Source of the DNA: CBDTYW01 sp965364735
GTDB lineage: Bacteria > Actinomycetota > Nitriliruptoria > Nitriliruptorales > Nitriliruptoraceae
NCBI GenBank assembly: GCA_965364735.1
Contig: CBDTYW010000066.1
Coordinates: 1 to 15,442, forward strand
Direction: 5' to 3'
Length of the DNA stretch: 15,442 nucleotides
Part shown: in pieces, positions 6,030 to 12,309 of the stretch
Layout of the letters: each line of letters opens with the position of its first letter
How positions within the stretch are numbered: position 1 is the stretch's first letter
The notes under the pieces: generated by a model
Told to the model about the DNA's origin: nothing
Databases searched by the model: none
The model's input: the letters and a program-made list of their open reading frames with translations, nothing else
Translations under genes and position numbers: made by a program

Positions 6030-8357
6030 ATGGCCGCCGAACGACCGAAGTCGAACCCTGCCGCCTCGGCGAGCACGGACGCCTACGCCGAGTTCGACGG
6101 CGAGGCCCGTCGGATCTTCGCGACGTCGACGCCGGACTGGCCAGAGCCGAGCCGCGCGCCGGCAAAGGCGCCGAACGTCCTCGTGATCCTCGCCGACGAC
6201 CTCGGCTACTCCGACCTCGGCTGCTTCGGCTCCGAGATCGACACGCCCAACCTCGACCGCCTCGCCGCGGACGGGCTCGCGTTCACGAACTTCCATGTCG
6301 CCCCGATGTGCTCGCCGACCCGCGCGTCGCTGCTCACCGGGATGGACGCGCACCGCGCCGGGATCGGCCACGTCGCCCACTCCGACGCCGGCTACCCGGG
6401 CTACGCGATGGAGCTGGCAGACAACGTCGTGACGATGGCCGAGACGCTCCGCGACGCCGGCTGGTCGACGATGATGGTCGGCAAGTGGCACCTCTGCAAG
6501 GACTCCGACAACCACGCGGCCGGCGACAAGAACTCGTGGCCGCTGCAGCGCGGGTTCGAGCAGTTCCACGGGATCCTCGACGGGTTCACGAACTTCCACC
6601 AGCCGCACCGGCTGTTCGAGGGCAACAGCGTGGTCGCGGTCGACTCCTACCCGGACGACTACTACTTCACCGACGCGATCACCGACCGCGCCATCCAGAT
6701 GATCAGCGACTCGGTCCAGAACGATCCGACCAAGCCGTTCATGATGTACCTCTCGCACGGCGCGGTCCACGCCCCGCTGCATGCCAAGCCCGCCGACATC
6801 GCCGCCCACGAGGGTCGCTACGCCGCCGGATGGGACGCGATCCGTAGCGAGCGGATGCGTCGCCTGAAGGACCTCGGCGTCGTGGCGGACGACGCGGTGC
6901 TCCCGCCACGCAACCACGAGGGCGACCATGGCGTGCTCGCCTGGGACGAGCTGTCCGACGACGAGCGCACGGTCTTCGCGCGCTACATGGAGATCTACGC
7001 GGCGATGGTCGTGACGCTCGACGAGTCCACGGCCCGCGTCCGGGCTGCGCTCGAGGACCTCGGGGTGCTCGACGACACGATCATCCTGTTCACCTCCGAC
7101 AACGGCGCCTCTCGCGAGGGCGCGACGGCCGGGACGTCGAGCTACCTCGAGACCCTCCTCAGCGAACCGGATGTCGCGCGTGACCTCGCCCGGCTCGACG
7201 AGATGGGTGGCCCGACGACGTTCCCGCACTACCCGCAGGGCTGGGCGATGGCCTGCAACACCCCGTTCCGGCTCTACAAGACGACCGCCCACGCCGGCGG
7301 CCATCAGGTCCCGATGATCTGGCACTGGCCCAACGGCCCGTCCGAGGTCGGCGGAATCCGTCGGCAGTACACCCACGTCACGGATGTCTTCCCGACGATC
7401 CTCGACCTCGTCGGGATCGAACGACCGTCGCAGCGACACGGCATCGAGGTGCAGGACATCGGGGGCTCGAGCTTCGCCGACGCGCTGTCGGATCCCGCCG
7501 CTCCCGAGCACCACACCGAGCAGATGACCGAGATCCAGGGCAACCGCGGCTTCTTCCGCGACGGCTGGGAGATCGTCGCGCTGCACACGCCGTGGACCCC
7601 GTTCGACGACAGCGAGTTCGAGCTGTTCGACCTGACCGCCGACCCGACCGAGTCGAACAACCTCGCGGCGACCCATCCCGAGAAGGTGACCGAGCTCGCC
7701 GACGCGTGGGACGAAGCCGCGTGGGCCGGACAGGTCTATCCGCTCGATGACGGCTCGATGGTCAAGTACACGCAGCGCCCCCCGTGGAACGACCGGTTCG
7801 CCGAACCGATCACCCTGCGCCCCGGCGGCGACACCCTCGACCGCTACCGCTCGCTGCAGCTGATCTTCCTCCGCGAGACCCGCATCACGATCGACCTCGA
7901 CTGGCAGCCCGGCCAGCACGGCGTCCTCGTCGCGCACGGCGACCAAGGGGGCGGCTACGTCGTGTGGGTCGACGGCGCCGGCACCGTCACCTACGCCCAC
8001 AACGCCGGCGGCAAGATGTGGCGGACCACCGTCGGCCCGCTCGCACCCGGCGCCCAGCAGATCATCGTCCACCTGGACATCCACGACGAAGCCATGCACT
8101 GGTCGGTGGCGCTCTCCACCGGCGACCTCGTCTCGGCAATCCCCCAGGTCCCGATGATCTACGGCATGGCCCCGTTCCAGGGCATCGACATCGGCATCGA
8201 CCGCCGCTCGCCGGTCGACTGGAACGGCGGCTACACCCCACCAGCCCCCTACACCGGAACCCTCCGCTCGGTCCGCTACGAACCCGGCGCCCACCCGAGC
8301 ACGGGCCCCCTCGCCATGGTCGAGCTCCTCCGCGCCGAAGCCGCCAAGTTCGACTGA
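6030..8357 (+). CDS. atsA: Arylsulfatase, long AtsA type (formylglycine-dependent sulfatase)
   Basis: The enzyme (775 aa) hydrolyses sulfate esters. The active-site motif CSPTRASLLTG begins at C94; this cysteine is converted to formylglycine by an FGE enzyme, whose gene is not in the window. Metal-binding and catalytic residues are present: ADDLGYSDLG (D56, D57), GKWH (K152, H154), SHGAVHAP (H243-H247 region), TSDNGAS (D357, N358) and LYKTTAHAGG with K417. From about 560 to the end there is an extra, beta-rich domain, as in the roughly 780-residue AtsA/AtsD proteins of mycobacteria; classical sulfatases stop near 530. There is no signal peptide, so a cytosolic enzyme is expected, likely for sulfur scavenging from imported aryl or alkyl sulfates. 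Start ATG has GGGAG (6020-6024) 5 nt upstream. Proline codons shift from mostly CCG to CCC/CCA in the last 250 bp; the cause is unclear. The exact substrate cannot be read from sequence. Confidence 0.93.
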   Translation: MAAERPKSNPAASASTDAYAEFDGEARRIFATSTPDWPEPSRAPAKAPNVLVILADDLGYSDLGCFGSEIDTPNLDRLAADGLAFTNFHVAPMCSPTRASLLTGMDAHRAGIGHVAHSDAGYPGYAMELADNVVTMAETLRDAGWSTMMVGKWHLCKDSDNHAAGDKNSWPLQRGFEQFHGILDGFTNFHQPHRLFEGNSVVAVDSYPDDYYFTDAITDRAIQMISDSVQNDPTKPFMMYLSHGAVHAPLHAKPADIAAHEGRYAAGWDAIRSERMRRLKDLGVVADDAVLPPRNHEGDHGVLAWDELSDDERTVFARYMEIYAAMVVTLDESTARVRAALEDLGVLDDTIILFTSDNGASREGATAGTSSYLETLLSEPDVARDLARLDEMGGPTTFPHYPQGWAMACNTPFRLYKTTAHAGGHQVPMIWHWPNGPSEVGGIRRQYTHVTDVFPTILDLVGIERPSQRHGIEVQDIGGSSFADALSDPAAPEHHTEQMTEIQGNRGFFRDGWEIVALHTPWTPFDDSEFELFDLTADPTESNNLAATHPEKVTELADAWDEAAWAGQVYPLDDGSMVKYTQRPPWNDRFAEPITLRPGGDTLDRYRSLQLIFLRETRITIDLDWQPGQHGVLVAHGDQGGGYVVWVDGAGTVTYAHNAGGKMWRTTVGPLAPGAQQIIVHLDIHDEAMHWSVALSTGDLVSAIPQVPMIYGMAPFQGIDIGIDRRSPVDWNGGYTPPAPYTGTLRSVRYEPGAHPSTGPLAMVELLRAEAAKFD

Positions 8358-8375
8358 AGCTGGAGCTGATCACGG

Positions 8376-8393
8376 CCGGACGGAGGTGTCCGG
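8376..8393 (+). terminator. Stem-loop after the sulfatase gene
   Basis: CCGGAC (8376-8381) and GTCCGG (8388-8393) form a perfect 6-bp GC-rich stem with a 6-nt loop, 18 bp after the sulfatase stop. No T-run follows, so it may be a weak or factor-assisted terminator, or only an mRNA 3' end stabiliser. Confidence 0.35.
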
Positions 8394-8445
8394 AACCTGC
8401 CGAATGCGACGGTCGGCTGAGTAGGGTCGAGCGTCTCGCCTCGCT

Positions 8446-8449
8446 GGAG
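8446..8449 (+). promoter_or_regulatory. Ribosome binding site pointing to a CTG start at 8457
   Basis: GGAG lies 7 nt before the CTG at 8457-8459. The next usable codon, GTG at 8478, has no Shine-Dalgarno-like sequence at proper distance. This site therefore decides the start in favour of the CTG. Confidence 0.5.
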
Positions 8450-8456
8450 CACTCCC

Positions 8457-9995
8457 CTGACGATCCGTCCTCGCCTCGTGTCGACCGCGCTCGCGGTGTC
8501 GCTGCTCGCGGCCGCCTGCAGCGGTGCTCCTTCCGACGCCCCCGCCGCCACGTCGAGCCTCACGCCGACGACGTCCAGCGAGCCGACCTCTCCGTCATCG
8601 TCACCGTCCGAGAACACCACCGACGAACCGTCACCAGACCCGGAACCCTCCCCCGTCGCGGCCGAGGACGCGATGCCGCCGATCGTGCGCGGCGTCTACA
8701 CCACGGTGCACTCGTTCTGGGGTGAGCGCTGGGAGCGCTTGCTGACGATGGTCGAGGACACCGAGATCAACGCGCTCGTCATCGACGTCAAGGACGAGGC
8801 CGGGACGCTGCTGTGGCCCATCGACCATCCCATCGCCCGCGACGGCGGCGGTGCTGACTGGAACCCGGACCTTCCGCCACCGACCGCGAAGCTCGCGGAT
8901 CTGCACGACCTCGGCGGCTGGGCGATCGCGCGGATCTCCTGCTTCAAGGACACCCGCGCCGCCAAGGCCCGCCCGGAGATGGCGGTGCAGACCGCCGGCG
9001 GCGGCACGTGGATCGCGCGCAAGGACTTCCGCTGGCTCAACCCCTACCAGGACGCCGCCGGTGACTGGTGCATCGACGTGGCGGTCGCCGCGATCGAGGC
9101 CGGCTTCGACGAGGTCCAGTTCGACTACATCCGCTTCCCGAACGGCGGCGACGGGGACATCTCCGGGATCCGGCTCCCGGGCGTTCCGGACGACCGTCCA
9201 CGCGAGATGTGGCGCCACACCGACGAGATCGTCGAGTTCCTCGCTCGCGCAAGCGTCGCGGTCCACGAGGTCGGCGGGTTCGTCTCCGCGGACATCTTCG
9301 GGCTGACCACCTACGACTTCTCGTGGGACGCCGGCGGGACCGGCCAGGTGATCGAGCGCATCGCCGAGCACGTCGACGTGATCTCACCGATGGTCTACCC
9401 GTCGCACTACGGCCGTGGGAACTACGGCCTGGACCCGCATCCCGTCGACCATGCCTACGAGACGATCTGGAACTCCATGCAGGAGGCGCAGATGCGCACC
9501 CAGGGCCTGCATGCGAAGATCCGTCCGTGGCTGGAGGACTTCTCCCCGACGTGGATGGGACGCAGCAACTCCCCCGCCCGGGTCAAGGAGCAGATCCAGG
9601 CGACCTACGACAACGGCATCGACGGCTGGATGCTCTGGAACGCCGGCAACTCGTTCTCCGTCTCCGCGCTCGAGCCAGGAGCGGCGCTCACGCACGCGCT
9701 GCCGGACTTCGTCGCACCCCTGCGCACCGCCAACCCGGACAAGCCGCCGGACGACCCCAACGAGGAGCGCGACTGGCCCGGCATGCCGGAGTGCGACCAG
9801 TTCCCGGGCCGCCTGCAGATCGGCGACGGCAACCTCGCCGGCACCCGTCCGCACGAACCCGCCCCAGCGTTCGTCCCGCCGAACCCCGACGGCTCCTGTC
9901 CGAACGACGGCCGGCTCCGTCCGGCGACTCCCGAAGAGGCCGCCGACGACGTCGCACCCAGCCCGACCCCGTCGGAGTCGGAAGCAGCCGGCTGA
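8457..9995 (+). CDS. Lipoprotein with putative glycoside-hydrolase TIM barrel (DUF4015/PF13200-like)
   Basis: From a CTG at 8457 the protein has 512 residues and begins MTIRPRLV, then a hydrophobic stretch and a lipobox-like LAAAC (Cys 21), so it should be lipid-anchored outside the membrane. A Pro/Ser/Thr-rich linker (about 26-70) carries the domain away from the membrane. The domain (about 75-405) begins RGVYTTVHSF and has the marks of the putative glycoside-hydrolase family DUF4015: NALVIDVKDEAG, GFDEVQFDYIRFPNGG, SADIFGLTTYDF, VISPMVYPSHY and DGWMLWNAGNS. These are strand ends of a TIM barrel. The Asp and Glu in VQFDYIRFP and its neighbours are candidate catalytic or ligand residues. The C-terminal tail (about 425-512) is Pro-rich with two Cys. 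The usual-codon alternative is GTG 8478 (505 aa), which removes the arginines of the signal peptide. The substrate is unknown; envelope polysaccharide is a guess. Confidence 0.85.
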   Translation: MTIRPRLVSTALAVSLLAAACSGAPSDAPAATSSLTPTTSSEPTSPSSSPSENTTDEPSPDPEPSPVAAEDAMPPIVRGVYTTVHSFWGERWERLLTMVEDTEINALVIDVKDEAGTLLWPIDHPIARDGGGADWNPDLPPPTAKLADLHDLGGWAIARISCFKDTRAAKARPEMAVQTAGGGTWIARKDFRWLNPYQDAAGDWCIDVAVAAIEAGFDEVQFDYIRFPNGGDGDISGIRLPGVPDDRPREMWRHTDEIVEFLARASVAVHEVGGFVSADIFGLTTYDFSWDAGGTGQVIERIAEHVDVISPMVYPSHYGRGNYGLDPHPVDHAYETIWNSMQEAQMRTQGLHAKIRPWLEDFSPTWMGRSNSPARVKEQIQATYDNGIDGWMLWNAGNSFSVSALEPGAALTHALPDFVAPLRTANPDKPPDDPNEERDWPGMPECDQFPGRLQIGDGNLAGTRPHEPAPAFVPPNPDGSCPNDGRLRPATPEEAADDVAPSPTPSESEAAG

Positions 9996-10001
9996 GCAAC
10001 G

Positions 10002-10041
10002 CGTGTCCCGATCCCGCGAAATACCGCTGAAGGGGGACACG
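10002..10041. repeat. REP-like bi-palindromic element, copy 1 (degenerate centre)
   Basis: CGTGTCCC (10002-10009) pairs with GGGACACG (10034-10041), closing a 40-bp unit. The centre (CGCGAAATACCGCT) is a decayed form of the palindrome seen in copy 2. The left 17 bases are identical to those of copy 2. It lies 6 bp after the lipoprotein stop codon and may also act as a terminator for that gene. Confidence 0.7.
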
Positions 10042-10060
10042 GGTCGTTGTCCACGCAAGG

Positions 10061-10100
10061 CGTGTCCCGATCCCGCGGAATTCCGCGCCACGGGGACACG
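10061..10100. repeat. REP-like bi-palindromic element, copy 2 (intact centre)
   Basis: CGTGTCCC (10061-10068) pairs with GGGACACG (10093-10100), and inside sits a perfect 14-bp palindrome CGCGGAATTCCGCG (10074-10087). Unit length is 40 bp, the same as copy 1, and the two copies are in the same orientation 59 bp apart. The site is the convergent gap between the lipoprotein gene and the SDR gene (ends at 10113), a common location for REP-type elements and for bidirectional terminators. Confidence 0.72.
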
Positions 10101-10112
10101 GGTTGCGGCGAC

Positions 10113-11054
10113 TCAGGCCGGGGTGAGGACGGCGAAGTCGACGCCGGTGCGCTCGACGGATGCGTCCCAGAGCTTCCGGGCCGCCTCGGTGTCGGCGGCC
10201 TTCGGGTTGACGTTGGCCGTGCCAACGGGCCCGCGGGCCTCCTGCCAGCCCGTCGGGCCCCAGTAGGTCGCGCCCGCGACGTCGCTGACCGCGGCGTGGA
10301 TCTGCGGAAGGGCACCGTCCGCGACGTTCGTCGCGACGACGCGGTTTGCGACGACCATCAGCGCGTCCGCGATGCGCTCCTTGATGCCGGCGCCGGACAT
10401 GCGGACGCCTGCGGACTGGAGGTTCGTCGCGGTGTAGCCCGGGTGGGCGGCGACGGACCGGACAGCGACCGCGGCGTCGTCGAGGCGACGCTGCAGCTCG
10501 AACGCGAAGATGAGGTTCGCGAGCTTCGAGGTGCCGTACTCGCGCCACGAGCTGTAGCTCCGCGTGTGGACGTCGAGGTCATCGAAGTCGAGCTCGCCGT
10601 TGTGGTGAGCGCCGGACGACACGGTGACGATGCGGCCCTCGTCCGCCGCGATCAGCGAGGCGAGCACCAGGCCGGTGAACGCGAAGTGGCCGAGGTGGTT
10701 GGTGCCGAGCTGCAGCTCGAACCCGTCCTTGGTCCGCGACTCCGGCGGCAGCATGACGCCGGCGTTGTTGATGAGGATGTCGATGACCGGGTGCTGAGAG
10801 GTGACGACGCCGGCTGCGCTGCGTACCTGCGCGAGGTCGGCGAGGTCGAGCTGGAGGTACGAGGTCTGGTCGGCGAGCTCCCCCAAGGTCTCCGCGGCGG
10901 CGTCGTACTTCTCCCGTGTCCGCGCCGCCATCACGACATGCGCGCCTGCGCCCGCGAGCACCCGCGTCGTTTCGAGGCCCAGCCCCGAGTTCGCCCCGGT
11001 GATCACCACGACCTTCCCGGTCAGGTCCGGAACGTCAGCGTGCGTGAAGGCCAT
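10113..11054 (-). CDS. Short-chain dehydrogenase/reductase (retinol dehydrogenase/WWOX-like SDR)
   Basis: A cytosolic NAD(P)-dependent oxidoreductase (313 aa) with a Rossmann fold. Motifs seen: TGANSGLG (19-26) for the dinucleotide, LDLADL after strand 4 (69-74), NNAGV (96-100), the structural Asn in LGTNHLGHFAFT (N119), catalytic Ser in VTVSSGAHH (145-151), and the Y-x3-K pair Y173/K177 in REYGTSKLAN. AHPGY follows, as in the retinol-dehydrogenase/oxidoreductase subgroup. The ATG at 11054 is chosen because GGAG (11061-11064) is 6 nt upstream and MAFTHADVPDLTGK is a normal SDR opening; an upstream Met 14 residues earlier overlaps the previous gene. The start lies 11 bp after the M15 lipoprotein stop, so both are probably one transcript. 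Substrate cannot be told from sequence. Confidence 0.92.
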   Translation of the reverse strand: MAFTHADVPDLTGKVVVITGANSGLGLETTRVLAGAGAHVVMAARTREKYDAAAETLGELADQTSYLQLDLADLAQVRSAAGVVTSQHPVIDILINNAGVMLPPESRTKDGFELQLGTNHLGHFAFTGLVLASLIAADEGRIVTVSSGAHHNGELDFDDLDVHTRSYSSWREYGTSKLANLIFAFELQRRLDDAAVAVRSVAAHPGYTATNLQSAGVRMSGAGIKERIADALMVVANRVVATNVADGALPQIHAAVSDVAGATYWGPTGWQEARGPVGTANVNPKAADTEAARKLWDASVERTGVDFAVLTPA

Positions 11055-11060
11055 GGCGGG

Positions 11061-11064
11061 CTCC
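11061..11064 (-). promoter_or_regulatory. Ribosome binding site of the SDR gene
   Basis: GGAG on the minus strand, 6 nt before the ATG at 11052-11054, sitting just ahead of the upstream gene's stop codon in plus coordinates. It sets the shorter SDR start. Confidence 0.6.
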
Positions 11065-11065
11065 G

Positions 11066-12238
11066 TCAGCCGGGTGGGTCGACGAGGCCGGCCCACTCGA
11101 AATGGTGGTTGTCGGGGGTCGGGAACTCGCCGCCCCAGCGGAAGCCGTGGCGAGCGAAGGCCGCGATGACCCCCGGATGGGGTACCTCACCGCCGCCGGG
11201 AACGTCGAAGTCGACGTTGATGTCCAGCGCGATCCCCCAGGCGTGGTGGGACAGGCTGCCGTTCGGCGAGGTGCGCCGGGGGTAGTAGCAGCCGGCGTAG
11301 CGGGATCGGTCGATCTCGCCGTCGAGACCCTCGGCGACGAGATCCTCCATCACGGCCGTGAGATCCTCCATGATCGCGACGTGGCACCGGACGTTGCCGA
11401 GAACCGGGACGACCAGACGCGTGATGTTCGCACGCTCCCACGTGACCCCCATCGAGATGTCGCGGGTACCTGCCCGGTCCTCGAAGGCGAACTCCCCAAA
11501 ACGTGCCTTCGTGGCAGGCAACGACAGGACGAGAGGTTGTGAGCGCTCGCCGCCGTCATCGATCAGGAGCCGGGTGAAGCCGTCGTCGAGGACTCGCTCG
11601 ATCGCGTCGGCGGTCTCCGACGCGGCTGCGAGGTCGCGTGGCTGGGTGAGGGTCACGATCAGCGACGACGGTGGGTCGAAGCCGAGCAGGTCGGCGTCGT
11701 CGGGGTGCACGAGCAGCTCGGAGCTGCCGGACCGCGGGTCGCCGCGGACCGCGGAGATCACGACGTCGAGGTCATTGCCCTTGAACGTGAGCTGCATGCG
11801 GCCGCCGGTTCCGACCTCACGATGGATCGCGCCCGTCGTGGTCAGCACGACCGTTCCCGGTGCCAACCCGACCGCGGCCGCCTCCTCGGCGTCCAACGCG
11901 CGTGCGTCGAGCGGGACCATGTACCGATCGGGCAGCTCAAGCTGCTGAGCCCCGGTCTCGTCCCAGGTCCCACGCAGCCCGATCTGCTCAGAGCGCAGCG
12001 TCCGGACCGCGGCTATGTCGTCGCGTCCCGCCACGCGGGAGATCGCCTCCGTGCTCCACCCCTCGCGCTCTCGGACGAGGACCTGCACGGTCACCGCGGG
12101 TGCAGGGGTCACCGGCATCGTGGTCACGGAGAACTCGGGCGTGGTGACCGCCGCCGGATCGGCCGCAGGCGCGCACGCGGCGAGCAGCAAGCACGCGATG
12201 GCAGCCCGCGCAGCAAGGACACGTCGCGTCACCGGCAC
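11066..12238 (-). CDS. Lipoprotein with C-terminal M15-family (VanY/M15_4-like) D,D-carboxypeptidase domain
   Basis: A 390-residue envelope protein. It opens with MPVTRRVLAARA, a hydrophobic stretch and a lipobox LAAC (Cys 22), so it should be anchored outside the membrane. The C-terminal part (about 250-385) is a zinc peptidase of M15_4 type: RYAGCYYPRR, then SHHAWGIALDIN with ligands H332 and D339, and HGFRWGGEF...DNHHFEW with the third zinc His (H379). Such enzymes trim D-Ala or cross-links in peptidoglycan. Residues about 48-235 form a separate domain without obvious match; see findings. The start could be GTG 12238 (4 nt after AGGAG 12243-12247) or GTG 12232 (10 nt after it); both keep the signal peptide. 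It lies 69 bp downstream of the helicase gene and 11 bp before the SDR gene on the same strand. No link between the three functions is evident. Confidence 0.88.
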   Translation of the reverse strand: MPVTRRVLAARAAIACLLLAACAPAADPAAVTTPEFSVTTMPVTPAPAVTVQVLVREREGWSTEAISRVAGRDDIAAVRTLRSEQIGLRGTWDETGAQQLELPDRYMVPLDARALDAEEAAAVGLAPGTVVLTTTGAIHREVGTGGRMQLTFKGNDLDVVISAVRGDPRSGSSELLVHPDDADLLGFDPPSSLIVTLTQPRDLAAASETADAIERVLDDGFTRLLIDDGGERSQPLVLSLPATKARFGEFAFEDRAGTRDISMGVTWERANITRLVVPVLGNVRCHVAIMEDLTAVMEDLVAEGLDGEIDRSRYAGCYYPRRTSPNGSLSHHAWGIALDINVDFDVPGGGEVPHPGVIAAFARHGFRWGGEFPTPDNHHFEWAGLVDPPG

Positions 12239-12242
12239 CGTT

Positions 12243-12247
12243 CTCCT
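12243..12247 (-). promoter_or_regulatory. Ribosome binding site of the M15 lipoprotein gene
   Basis: AGGAG on the minus strand lies 4 nt before the GTG at 12238 and 10 nt before a second in-frame GTG at 12232; the choice between them is open. Confidence 0.55.
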
Positions 12248-12296
12248 GGTCGTCCCTGAGCAACGCTCGAGGGCGCACAAGTGTTGCACCCGAGCG

Positions 12297-12309
12297 GACC
12301 CTTCGGGTC
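12297..12309 (-). terminator. Hairpin overlapping the helicase stop codon
   Basis: GACCC (12297-12301) and GGGTC (12305-12309) form a 5-bp stem with a 3-nt loop; its 3' edge covers the TGA of the helicase gene (12308-12310). ACCCGA (12288-12293) and TCGGGT (12303-12308) can form a competing stem. No T-run follows. It is a weak terminator candidate between the helicase gene and the M15 gene. Confidence 0.25.

Noticed and set aside
5961..8294. A 777-codon open frame antisense to the sulfatase gene
   Set aside because: It is a shadow frame produced by the strong third-position GC bias; the translation is a Val/Asp/Arg/Gly-rich mix without domain structure, while the opposite strand has complete sulfatase motifs.
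10061..10100. Tandem repeats at 10002-10100 as a CRISPR array
   Set aside because: Only two units, each an internally palindromic hairpin, with one 19-bp gap, no third repeat and no cas genes.
11055..11096. Upstream Met for the SDR gene (14 extra residues)
   Set aside because: It would overlap the M15 gene end, lies upstream of the good RBS at 11061-11064, and adds residues not typical for SDR proteins.
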